From CBDDCQ01 sp965226285 (GTDB lineage Bacteria > Bacteroidota > Bacteroidia > Flavobacteriales > Ichthyobacteriaceae): a DNA stretch of 64,000 bases. The notes below the pieces were generated by a model, which saw only the letters and a list, made by a program, of their open reading frames with translations, did not search any database and had not been told where the DNA came from. Each line of letters begins with the position of its first letter. The first letter of the stretch is position 1. Position numbers and translations under genes: made by a program. The stretch spans positions 310,001 to 374,000 of the forward strand of contig CBDDCQ010000006.1 of NCBI GenBank assembly GCA_965226285.1, in the 5' to 3' direction. Below are positions 11,001-18,332 of this stretch, piece after piece.

Positions 11001-11603
11001 TTTTCTTATTGTACTTCACTTACCAGTATTACGATTCCTAATTCCGTAACCAGTATTGGAAGTAATGCATTTTCTTATTGTACTTCACTTACCCGTATTA
11101 CGATGGGTAATTCCGTAACCAGTATTGGAATTGGGATATTTTCTTATTGTACTTCACTTACCAGTATTACGATTCCTAATTCCCTAACCAGTATTCCAAT
11201 ACAGGCATTTAAATATTGTACTTCACTTACCCGTATTACGATTAGTAATTCCGTAACCAATATTGGAAACACGGCATTTTATGAATGTACTTCACTTACC
11301 AGTATCACGATTCCTAATTCCGTAACAACTATTGAAAATAATGCATTTTATTCTTGTACTTCACTTACCCGTATTACGATGGGTAATTCCGTAACCAGTA
11401 TTGGAAAGTGGATATTTAGAAATTGTAGCTCCCTCACTACTATCAAACTGCCTCATTCCATAACAACTATTGGAGATGAGCCATTTAGAGAATGTAGCAA
11501 GCTCGCTACCATACAGGTACCTACAGCTAAAGTGTCTGGTTGGAAAGCTGGTTGGGAAGCGAACCTAAAAATAGGTAATAATGCTAACGTAGTGAGGTAT
11601 TAA
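8100..11603 (+). CDS. Giant repeat lipoprotein paralogue: DUF5018-like domain, 8 Ig-like repeats, TpLRR C-terminus
   Basis: The 1167-residue protein has the architecture of the preceding gene. It has a lipoprotein signal (lipobox around MINC, Cys at about residue 22) and the same DUF5018-like module with KATIKPDPKTVKDW. Eight Ig-like repeats follow, the first being LTFEKLTKEYTKGGHLNATE. About ten TpLRR repeats follow from about residue 890, many reading NSVTSIGxxAFxxCTSLTSI. It differs by having fewer Ig-like repeats and more LRRs. Promoter-side and terminator-side sequences are shared with the upstream copy, so this is a tandem duplication of a whole transcription unit that then diverged in repeat number. 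The likely site is the outer surface; the ligand is unknown. Confidence 0.85.
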   Translation: MNKKMKSFVSVLSLILHFTLMINCNKEDKPLEKSKDASIISFELGTYTGKLNGTSLLIEVPYGTNINSLSAKVKLSAKATIKPDPKTVKDWSAPVLFTVTAENGNSKKYTVKVKILPAVLTFEKLTKEYTKGGHLNATEILKNVRGQKASYTLKEITNLNPNDIVKVNGSAPNLRLAFNRVGVFTASLRLKHNATSDLDVTISNAEFEITSGAVSGGLRWRKQSKVYGSGGEISNVELLGGLWGPKEGYRVKSVQITNDSGGSGARVSGSGIGAKIINYSKATILTLTLVFEHATKAEKTITGAQFEITKMIAPTNLTWVKQMKRYRSGQEISNVELLLGLEGSKVGYRIKSVQITDDSSSSGARVSGSGTGAKIVNYSKATILTLTLVFEHDTKADKTITGAQFELTSVAVSVPLSWSRQSKVYSPAREISNTELLGGVRGTKDGYRIKSVQITNDSGGSGALVSGSGTAAKIIGYGKATTLTLTLLLEHATKAEKTLSNAVFEIRKMSVPVDLSWRKQSKVYSVGGEISNVALLSGLSGTKTGYRIKAVNISDAGGTGARVSGNGTSAKIVSYTKAGTLTLSIVFEHDTKEDKNITGGAFEITKASAPLLTWTKQRKPFSSGGEITNADLLAGVTGSGKNGYTLKTVTITNKNGTSATVSGSGKSAKITSYTKIGTFTLTLVLVHDTKRDVTLSNAQFEITKASAPLLTWTKQTKPFSSSGEITNADLLAGVTGSGKNGYTIKTVTISDYGGMTSARVSGSGRAAKITSYTKIGTLTLTLVLAHDTKNDVTLRNAQFEIIKGDAESLSWTKQTKPFSSSGEITNANLLAGVTGSGKTGYTIKTVTITNKNGTSATVSGSGTSAKITSYNKAGTLTLTLVLAHPSKSDATISNAQFHIYRDIFTISSSGEVTLKTSVNTNSLTTVTIPYMINGTTVTSIVERAFFSCRKLTSITIPNSVTSIGNDAFSYCTSLTSITIPNSVTSIGSNAFSYCTSLTRITMGNSVTSIGIGIFSYCTSLTSITIPNSLTSIPIQAFKYCTSLTRITISNSVTNIGNTAFYECTSLTSITIPNSVTTIENNAFYSCTSLTRITMGNSVTSIGKWIFRNCSSLTTIKLPHSITTIGDEPFRECSKLATIQVPTAKVSGWKAGWEANLKIGNNANVVRY

Positions 11604-11622
11604 GGTAAAATAATTATTTATG

Positions 11623-11656
11623 GTAGGGACAAGTCGCGACTTGTCCCTACTTTTTT
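11623..11656 (+). terminator. Perfect-palindrome terminator after the second giant lipoprotein
   Basis: Bases 11623-11650 are a perfect 28-bp palindrome beginning GTAGGGACAAGTCG, followed by six T's. It is a longer version of the hairpin at 7888, with the same stem base and ten extra central bases. G-rich inverted segments (CCCCTTTTTAAAGGGG) follow to about 11720. It may belong to a dispersed palindromic repeat family as well as ending transcription. Confidence 0.8.
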
Positions 11657-11864
11657 GCGTATTTATTTCCCCTTTTTAAAGGGGGAAGTAAAGGGGGTTT
11701 AAAAGGGGCACTAAGAGGGGGTAGTACTTTTTTTGAAACATTCACCTAAAATAAGTGAAATACGTCAATAGAAAATGGTATCGTGTCTAATTTTGGTACG
11801 CATCAAAAACTATTAGATAAAGAATTTTTACAGTGATTTTTGAAGTGAATTAAAAATGATATAA

Positions 11865-13163
11865 CTACGCTAATATTTTCTTCATTGCTATAGCTTTGAG
11901 CATACATTCGTTATATTCTTGTTCTGGGTCGCTCAAATGGGTAATAGCACTTCCTACCATAAATGATAAGTATTTATTCTTTTGATGGTATGCGATACTT
12001 CTTATGACTACATTAAAATCAAAATCTCCATTGGGTGAAAAATACCCCACGGCACCAGAGTAGATACCTCTTTTGGTAGTTTCATATTTTTCTGCTATTT
12101 TCATTGCCATGATCTTGGGTGCCCCCGTCATAGAACCCATAGGAAAACAATTTTGAATTACCTCTACTGGTGAAATGTCCTCTCTTATATTTGCTACAAC
12201 GGTAGAAATCATTTGATGTACTTGTTCAAAAGTATAAATCCCACATAACTCCTCTACTTTTACAGAGTTATTTATAGCTATTTTAGATAAATCATTTCTC
12301 ATTAAATCTACTATCATGGTATTTTCTGCTTTTTCTTTGACAGAATTTTTAAGCAATTCTATATATTTTATATCCTCTTGCTTATTTCTACCCCTCTTAT
12401 AAGTTCCTTTGATGGGTTGCGCTATAATTCTATTTCCTGTTTTCTGTAAAAACCGCTCTGGCGAAGCCGAGATTAAAAAATGGTCATTTAATCTATAAAA
12501 ACACGATTGAGGTGTTTTAGATATTCGATTGAGTTTTTTATACAAGGCTATTGGTGATACTTCTGTATTTTCTACAAAAAACTCTTGACAAAAGTTTACC
12601 TCATATATGTCTCCTCTGCCAATATGCTCTATAATCTGATTACAACGATTTAAATACTCTGCTTTAGAGAATTTAGATTGTACAAAACATTTACCCACGT
12701 TAATTTTTAAAGGATTCGTGTTCAAAATATCCTTAAAATCTTGTAAAACTTCTCGTTGTAATATAGAATTTAAAAAATGGCATTCCAAAGCATTTTGTTT
12801 GATGAAAAATATCTTTTGAGGCTGAAATAAGTAAAGAATAGGAAAGAGAATACCATCCATATTTTTTGAGTACAACTGCTCTACCTCGTTCTTTAAGTCG
12901 TAAGTAAAGTGTCCAAATATCCAATCATTCATTCGCTTTTGAAAATCATCTGCCTTTTGAAAAGATCCTTTTTCATACCTACAAATGAGATCCTCTTCTA
13001 CCCCCACAGCCAAAGCCCATTCAAACTTTCCAAAATTATCTTTAAACCCATTGGTATTGAGCATCAAAAACGTATCGTATTTACAATGAGCCCAATGTAA
13101 TAACTTTTCTTTGTGACCTATGTTTAATAAAGCTCTTAATACTTGCCTTTTTTCTTTTTTCAT
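11865..13163 (-). CDS. pabB: Aminodeoxychorismate synthase component I
   Basis: The protein (432 residues from ATG 13163) is a chorismate-binding enzyme. It has PIKGT near residue 250, RNDLSKIA, and the C-terminal GSMTGAPK and GIYSGAVGYFSPNGDFDF segments. The Lys in PIKGT is the residue that distinguishes PabB from anthranilate synthase TrpE (PIAGT), so folate precursor synthesis is favoured: amination of chorismate to 4-amino-4-deoxychorismate with a PabA glutaminase. No pabA or pabC lies nearby. An in-frame codon at 13187 is upstream of 13163, but the probable minus-strand -7 box overlaps 13185-13192, so the later start (MKKEKRQVLRALL) is preferred. It is divergent from the amidohydrolase gene. 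Confidence 0.85.
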   Translation of the reverse strand: MKKEKRQVLRALLNIGHKEKLLHWAHCKYDTFLMLNTNGFKDNFGKFEWALAVGVEEDLICRYEKGSFQKADDFQKRMNDWIFGHFTYDLKNEVEQLYSKNMDGILFPILYLFQPQKIFFIKQNALECHFLNSILQREVLQDFKDILNTNPLKINVGKCFVQSKFSKAEYLNRCNQIIEHIGRGDIYEVNFCQEFFVENTEVSPIALYKKLNRISKTPQSCFYRLNDHFLISASPERFLQKTGNRIIAQPIKGTYKRGRNKQEDIKYIELLKNSVKEKAENTMIVDLMRNDLSKIAINNSVKVEELCGIYTFEQVHQMISTVVANIREDISPVEVIQNCFPMGSMTGAPKIMAMKIAEKYETTKRGIYSGAVGYFSPNGDFDFNVVIRSIAYHQKNKYLSFMVGSAITHLSDPEQEYNECMLKAIAMKKILA

Positions 13164-13176
13164 TGAAAAAAATGAA

Positions 13177-13192
13177 TACCTTTGCAAAGGAA
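13177..13192. promoter_or_regulatory. Overlapping divergent -7 boxes in a CCTTTGCAAAGG palindrome
   Basis: On the + strand TACCTTTG (13177-13184) precedes the amidohydrolase. On the - strand TTCCTTTG (13192-13185) precedes pabB. The two share the palindromic core CCTTTGCAAAGG, so the divergent promoters may compete. Confidence 0.45.
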
Positions 13193-13247
13193 CGCATTAT
13201 TTTAAAAATTAAAACATGTATTAATTTTTTTCACTTGTCTTATTATT

Positions 13248-14513
13248 ATGAAAACGTCTATCCAGTACTATTATATCTATATTTTGTTTATTGCAAGTAC
13301 AATTCTTTACGCTCAAAAAAGACCAACAATTATATTAAATGCCGTATTACATGTAGGTAATGGCAAAGTTATTCAGAAGTCGGGCGTATCATTTCAAGGT
13401 GGTAAAATCTTGGAAGTATTTGATTTAAACAATGATAAACACCCTGATTTGAACCAGTACGGTAAAGTAATAGATGCTGAAGGAAAACATCTTTATCCTG
13501 GGTTTATTGCTCCAAACTCCACTTTAGGAATTACGGAGATAGGTGCTGTAAGAGCAACTCGTGATTACGCTGAAGTAGGAAAATTTAAACCTCATATTCG
13601 TTCTATGATTGCCTTTAATGCAGAATCTAAGATTTCTGAAACTGTAAAGACCAATGGTGTACTTTTAGCTCAAGTAACCCCCAGATATGGACGGATTACA
13701 GGTACTTCATCCGTTATGGAATTGGATGGATGGAATTGGGAGGATACAACCTATAAAAAAGGTGATGGTATTCATGTCAACTGGCCCTCGATAAAGGATG
13801 CTGGAGAGAAAAGTAAAAAACAGTATCAAAAAGAGATGTCTGAGATGATACAATTTTTTAAAGATGCTTACGCTTATTCTAAAATAAACAACCCAAAGGA
13901 AAAAGATTTAAAATTAGAAGCTATGAAAAGCGTTTTTAATGGAGAAAAGAGAGTTTATATTAATGCTGATGATATCAGACAAATTATAGATGCTGTAGAA
14001 AATATGAAGGTATTGAAAGTGAAATATCCTGTAATCATGGGAGGAAGTGATATGATGCTTGCTGCTGATTTGCTAAAAAAACACAATATACCCGTGATGA
14101 TAAGGCGTGTACACTCTCTACCTGAATCACAAGACCAAGATATAGATAACCCCTATAAATTAGCAGCACTTTTGCAAAAGAAGGGCATTTTATTCTGCTT
14201 GGAAAACTCAGGTGATATGGAGGCTATGAACACACGTAATTTGCCATTTTTAGCAGGTACTACAGTAGCCTACGGACTTACTAAAGAACAAGCTCTGACT
14301 GCCATAACCCTAAATACTGCTAAAATATTGGGAATAGATAAAACCATAGGTAGCATAGAATCGGGTAAACATGCTACCATGTTCATATCCAAAGGCGATG
14401 CCTTGGATATGATGGGCAATAGAGTAGAAAAAGCTTTTATCCGAGGAAGAAGCATTAATTTAGATAACCATCAAAAAAGACTGTTCAAAAAATATTCTAA
14501 TAAGTATAAATAG
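13248..14513 (+). CDS. Secreted amidohydrolase-family protein (single-domain partner type)
   Basis: The 421-residue protein has a signal peptide (about residues 1-22, ending LYAQ) and an imidazolonepropionase-like amidohydrolase fold. Visible parts are the N-terminal beta module (LNAVLHVGNGKVIQ), YPGFIAPNSTLGITEIGAV, and the C-terminal TLNTAKILGIDKTIGSIESGKHATMFI. The usual HxH metal pair after PGF(I/V)D is replaced by APNS, so metal chemistry may be lost. As I recall, relatives with this exact replacement occur as a neighbour of a 1000-residue amidohydrolase in flavobacteria. Here that large partner type is 42 kb away at 55917. Substrate unknown; a periplasmic peptidase-like or scaffold role is inference. 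Confidence 0.75.
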   Translation: MKTSIQYYYIYILFIASTILYAQKRPTIILNAVLHVGNGKVIQKSGVSFQGGKILEVFDLNNDKHPDLNQYGKVIDAEGKHLYPGFIAPNSTLGITEIGAVRATRDYAEVGKFKPHIRSMIAFNAESKISETVKTNGVLLAQVTPRYGRITGTSSVMELDGWNWEDTTYKKGDGIHVNWPSIKDAGEKSKKQYQKEMSEMIQFFKDAYAYSKINNPKEKDLKLEAMKSVFNGEKRVYINADDIRQIIDAVENMKVLKVKYPVIMGGSDMMLAADLLKKHNIPVMIRRVHSLPESQDQDIDNPYKLAALLQKKGILFCLENSGDMEAMNTRNLPFLAGTTVAYGLTKEQALTAITLNTAKILGIDKTIGSIESGKHATMFISKGDALDMMGNRVEKAFIRGRSINLDNHQKRLFKKYSNKYK

Positions 14514-14572
14514 AAATATTTAGAGGTTAGATTTGTGGAAAGGATATACTAAATTACATAGCGTAAATCTTG

Positions 14573-15559
14573 ATGAACTTCCAAGATATTCTAAAAGAAC
14601 GCATACTAGTACTCGATGGTGCTATGGGCACCATGATACAACAGTACGAACTCAAAGAAGAAGATTTTAAAGGAGAACAATTCAAATATTTTAGTACTTC
14701 TATAAAAGGAAATAATGATATTTTATCTGTTACACAACCTGAAATCATCCAAACCATACACGAGGAATATTTAGAAGCTGGAGCAGATATTATAGAGACC
14801 AATACTTTTTCGGGCACTACCATAGCACAGGCAGATTACCAGATGGAAGAATTTGTCTACGACATTAATTTTGAATCTGCTAAATTGGCTAAAAATGCTA
14901 CTCAAAAGTACAATACTGTTGATAAACCTCGTTTTGTAGCAGGAGCTATAGGACCTACCAACCGTACGGCTAGTTTATCTCCTGATGTAAATAATCCCGG
15001 CTATAGAGCTGTTACCTTTGATGAATTGGTAGAGGCTTACCAGCAACAAGCCGAGGCACTCATAGACGCAGAGGCAGACATTTTATTAGTAGAAACCGTA
15101 TTTGATACCCTAAATGCCAAAGCAGCCTTATATGCCTGCGAAGAAGCGATGCAAAACAAAAATGTAAAACTCCCTATAATGGTTTCAGGTACTATTACTG
15201 ATGCCAGTGGTAGAACACTATCCGGACAAACTACAGAGGCTTTTTTAATTTCTGTTTCGCATGCACCTCTATTGAGTATCGGTTTAAACTGTGCCTTGGG
15301 GGCAGACCAACTTACCCCTTATTTGGAAATTCTATCGAACAAAGCTCCTTTCTTTACCAGTGCACATCCCAATGCAGGACTACCAAATGCCTTTGGAGAA
15401 TACGATGAAACCCCCGAAATGATGGCTGAAAAAATCAAACTATTTTTAGATAAAAACCTCATCAACATCATAGGTGGATGTTGTGGAACTACTCCTTGCC
15501 ATATTAAAGCCATAGCCGACTTGGTTAAAAACTACAAACCCCGAAAACAGCCTATATAA
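14573..15559 (+). CDS. Homocysteine S-methyltransferase, N-terminal half of a split MetH
   Basis: The product (about 328 residues from ATG 14573) matches the homocysteine-binding barrel of cobalamin-dependent methionine synthase: ILVLDGAMGTMIQQYEL, ETNTFSGTT, SIGLNCALG and IIGGCCGTTPCHI. The Cys in GLNCALG and the CC pair in GGCCGTTP are the zinc ligands that activate homocysteine. Many Bacteroidota carry MetH as two adjacent ORFs, with the second holding folate, B12 and reactivation domains. Here the next gene is yidD, so the second half is elsewhere or absent. A TTG one codon earlier is possible, but ATG 14573 is a better start. Confidence 0.85.
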   Translation: MNFQDILKERILVLDGAMGTMIQQYELKEEDFKGEQFKYFSTSIKGNNDILSVTQPEIIQTIHEEYLEAGADIIETNTFSGTTIAQADYQMEEFVYDINFESAKLAKNATQKYNTVDKPRFVAGAIGPTNRTASLSPDVNNPGYRAVTFDELVEAYQQQAEALIDAEADILLVETVFDTLNAKAALYACEEAMQNKNVKLPIMVSGTITDASGRTLSGQTTEAFLISVSHAPLLSIGLNCALGADQLTPYLEILSNKAPFFTSAHPNAGLPNAFGEYDETPEMMAEKIKLFLDKNLINIIGGCCGTTPCHIKAIADLVKNYKPRKQPI

Positions 15560-15689
15560 ATTAAAAGATAGTCAAAGTAATTTTATACAGTATGGCAATT
15601 TAAAAAGTTTTTATCACACCTTTTATCCCTGTTCCTGAACTCGAGGCTTTTTAATATAAAAATTATAAACTATTTTTCTGAATTATTTG

Positions 15690-15697
15690 TACCTTCG
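15690..15697 (+). promoter_or_regulatory. Putative -7 element TACCTTCG for yidD-lgt-DUF192
   Basis: TACCTTCG differs by one base from TAnnTTTG and lies just upstream of yidD. It excludes start codons before about 15700, because transcription would begin near 15704. Confidence 0.4.
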
Positions 15698-15701
15698 CAA
15701 C

Positions 15702-15932
15702 GTGTTTTTGATAAATAAAATATTTTCGTTACCATTGATATTTATCATAAGGTTATATCAAATTTTTATCTCTCCTATAAAAGGGGCAAGTTGTAGATTT
15801 GTGCCTACTTGCTCAGAGTACTTTATAGAAGCGATAAAAACTAAAGGTGTATTATATGGCACTTGGTTGGGGATAAAAAGGATTTCAAGGTGTTGGCCTG
15901 CTTACAAGGGAGGTCATGACCGATTGAAATAA
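15702..15932 (+). CDS. yidD: Membrane protein insertion efficiency factor YidD
   Basis: The small protein (about 77 residues) contains the YidD signature: IRLYQIFISPIKGASCRF, VPTCSEYFIEAI and SRCWPAYKGGHD. YidD is a membrane-associated helper of YidC-mediated insertion. There is no ATG at the right place. GTG 15702 or TTG 15708 are the likely starts, chosen from the promoter position and family length of about 70-85 residues. It is followed 20 bp later by lgt, so the two probably form an envelope-biogenesis operon with the DUF192 lipoprotein. Confidence 0.85.
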   Translation: MFLINKIFSLPLIFIIRLYQIFISPIKGASCRFVPTCSEYFIEAIKTKGVLYGTWLGIKRISRCWPAYKGGHDRLK

Positions 15933-15952
15933 AATTACAAAACTAAAAAAAT

Positions 15953-16786
15953 ATGATATTACAATACATTACTTGGGATCCTCCACTAGGTATTCCATTG
16001 GGTTCTTTTACTATTCGATTTTATAGTATTTGTTTCATCATCGCATTTTTAATGGGTTATAGATTTACTAAAAAGATATACGTATTCGAAAAATTAAATG
16101 TAGAACTACTCGATAAACTCTTTATGTACACAGTAATTGCAACCCTTTTGGGAGCTCGACTGGGGCATGTGTTTTTTTACGACTGGGCGTACTATAAAAA
16201 TCACTTAGGAGAAATTCTACTACCCATTCAATTTTCACCTTTCAAATTTACAGGGTTTCAAGGATTGGCGAGTCACGGAGCAGCTATATCCATCATCCTT
16301 ATGATGTGGTACTATAGCAAAAAGATACTCAAAAAGCCTGTATTATGGATACTAGATAGAATTGTAATTGCGATTACTTTTGGCGGTATTTTTGTGAGGT
16401 TAGGTAACCTGATGAATTCCGAAATTATAGGAAAAGTAACCGATCTGCCATGGGCTTTTATTTTTAAAAATGCCAGAGGCATCCCTAACCCTCTACTTCC
16501 AAGACATCCCTCACAATTATACGAAGCTCTGGGATATTTTATTGTATTTTTGATATTACACTATGTATATTGGAAAACAGAAAAGAGAAAGCAAACGGGA
16601 TTTATATTTGGGTTATTCTTGGTTTTGCTTTGGGGAGGGGTTCGATTTATGATAGAGTTTGTAAAGGAAAATCAAAAATCTTTTGAAGAAGGTATGCTAT
16701 TGAATATGGGACAAATTCTAAGTATTCCTTTTGTGCTAGCAGGTATTTACCTAATGATAAAATCTAAAAATAAAATTTCTAAATGA
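15953..16786 (+). CDS. lgt: Prolipoprotein diacylglyceryl transferase
   Basis: The 277-residue integral membrane enzyme attaches diacylglycerol from phosphatidylglycerol to the lipobox Cys of prolipoproteins. Family features are GARLGHVFFYD, SHGAAISI (the essential His region), GGIFVRLGNLMNSEIIG (Lgt signature) and RHPSQLYEA, with about seven hydrophobic helices. The length is close to the family norm. It overlaps the next gene by 4 bp (ATGA), so translation is coupled to a lipoprotein that would be one of its substrates. The giant lipoproteins and sulfatases of this window also depend on this step. Confidence 0.95.
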   Translation: MILQYITWDPPLGIPLGSFTIRFYSICFIIAFLMGYRFTKKIYVFEKLNVELLDKLFMYTVIATLLGARLGHVFFYDWAYYKNHLGEILLPIQFSPFKFTGFQGLASHGAAISIILMMWYYSKKILKKPVLWILDRIVIAITFGGIFVRLGNLMNSEIIGKVTDLPWAFIFKNARGIPNPLLPRHPSQLYEALGYFIVFLILHYVYWKTEKRKQTGFIFGLFLVLLWGGVRFMIEFVKENQKSFEEGMLLNMGQILSIPFVLAGIYLMIKSKNKISK

Positions 16787-17265
16787 AAAGATACATCTTT
16801 AACACTCTAATTTTAATGCTCTTGTTTTCTTGTAAAGAACCTACTAGGACATCTCAATCTAAAAAGACAAACATACCCTTTACTAAGGAGGGAGAAGCCT
16901 TTATCACATTGTCCGACACAGTGATAAAGATAGACATAGAAATGGCTAAAACAGAATATGAAACCACTACAGGGCTTATGTATCGAAACAAGATGAAAGA
17001 GGATAGAGGGATGTTATTTTTTATGGAGAAAGAAAGAATTCTATCTTTTTGGAACAAAAATACACGCATTGCATTAGACTATATTTATATAGGAAAGGAC
17101 AAAAAAGTAGTGAGTATAGCCAAAAATATCAAACCCTTTCAAACCGAAAATATTCCACCTTCTAAAGCACCAGCAATGTATGTACTCGAACTCAACGCAG
17201 GCTTGAGCGATAAATGGGGTATCAAAAAAGGAACGCAAATAGATTGGAAAGAAAATAGTAAATAA
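16783..17265 (+). CDS. DUF192-family lipoprotein
   Basis: The 160-residue protein has a lipoprotein signal with LFSC, Cys at residue 17, and a DUF192 domain over about residues 40-155 (TGLMYRNKMKEDRGMLFFM, NTRIALDYIYI, APAMYVLELNAG). DUF192 proteins are small beta folds with unknown biochemical function, usually exported. It begins inside the lgt stop codon region (4-bp overlap). Confidence 0.85.
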   Translation: MKRYIFNTLILMLLFSCKEPTRTSQSKKTNIPFTKEGEAFITLSDTVIKIDIEMAKTEYETTTGLMYRNKMKEDRGMLFFMEKERILSFWNKNTRIALDYIYIGKDKKVVSIAKNIKPFQTENIPPSKAPAMYVLELNAGLSDKWGIKKGTQIDWKENSK

Positions 17266-17369
17266 AAAATAATAACTTTATATTTAACAACAATTTTGGT
17301 TAAATTATTTTGTTGAAAACATAAGATTCGAAATCCTTTTTATGTTATAAAATTTCAAATAAAAGAATA

Positions 17370-18232
17370 GTGGAACAATATATAACAAGTAGAGATAATA
17401 TCTTAGAAAGTATCAAGCCAACATTTAATAAAAAGGGTATTTATCTATATAATGGAGATTGCTTGGAAATTTTATCAAAAATTCCTGAAAATTTTGTAGA
17501 TGTGATTTTTGCTGACCCTCCCTACATGCTTTCCAATAATGGTGTAACTTGTCATTCAGGAAAAATGGTAAGTGTAAATAAAGGTAAATGGGATAAAAGT
17601 AATGGATTTATAAACGATGTTTTATTTCACGAAAAATGGATTACGGAATGTAAAAGAATACTAACACCTAAAGGAACTATATGGATCAGCGGAACATTGC
17701 ACAGCATTTATCAGTGTGGTTATTTATTGCAAAAGTTAGGTTTTCATATTTTAAATGATATATCTTGGTTCAAACCTAATGCTGCACCTAATTTAGCTTG
17801 TACAACTTTTGCTCATAGTCATGAAACGCTCCTTTGGGCAAAAAAACAAAGAAAATAAAACACATTTTTAATTATAACCAACTGAAAGAAGGTCAATTTA
17901 GCGAAGATAAAATAAAGCAACCTAACAGACAAATGAGGACAGTTTGGTCTATTCCTACTCCCAAAAAGGAAGAAAAAGAATTTGGAAAGCATCCTACCCA
18001 AAAACCACTTGCCTTAATAAATAGAATTGTGCTTTCATCTACTAATGAAGGAGATGTTATATTAGACCCCTTTAATGGTAGTGGAACAACAGGAGTTGCC
18101 GCCAAACTTGCTAATAGAAATTATATTGGAATTGACAATAACAAAGAATATATTGAATTGACTAAAAAAAGATTAATGAAAATAATAAATAACAATACTT
18201 TTTTTAAAAAATGTAAAAACACTGTTTTTTGA
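17370..18232 (+). pseudogene. Type II DNA adenine methyltransferase (beta class, DpnA-like), split by a frameshift
   Basis: A GTG-started frame (17370-17858) carries motif IV FADPPYMLSNNG and ends HSHETLLWAKKQRK. The following frame gives the rest: GKHPTQKPLALINRI, motif I DPFNGSGTTGVAAK and IGIDNNKEYIELTKKR. The two join if the run of seven A's after GGGC (about 17839-17846) had eight, giving WAKKTKKIKHIFNYN. Motif order IV to I is that of beta-class N6-adenine methyltransferases. From memory it resembles M.DpnIIB (DpnA) along its length. The zero-frame reading GCA AAA AAA C is also a classical -1 slippery site, so programmed frameshifting cannot be excluded. It is the first gene of an RM island. 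Confidence 0.8.
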
Positions 18233-18239
18233 AAAAAGA

Positions 18240-18257
18240 AAAAATGATTATATGCTA
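18240..18257 (+). repeat. 18-bp direct repeat, left copy (RM island)
   Basis: AAAAATGATTATATGCTA occurs here and again at 20226-20243, bracketing the nuclease, GNAT and second methyltransferase genes. Confidence 0.7.
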
Positions 18258-18278
18258 TGTTTAGAAGAAAAATAATTG

Positions 18279-18286
18279 TATCTTTG
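18279..18286 (+). promoter_or_regulatory. Putative -7 element TATCTTTG for the RM nuclease
   Basis: TATCTTTG fits TAnnTTTG and lies 46 bp before the nuclease ATG. It implies the nuclease operon has its own promoter, separate from the first methyltransferase. Confidence 0.5.
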
Positions 18287-18332
18287 TTTCGTTTAAGGGT
18301 GTAAAAAAAAATTTAAATTTAACATTAAAATT

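Noticed and set aside
11865..13163. Anthranilate synthase component I (trpE)
   Set aside because: PIKGT with Lys instead of PIAGT, and the absence of trp genes nearby, favour pabB.
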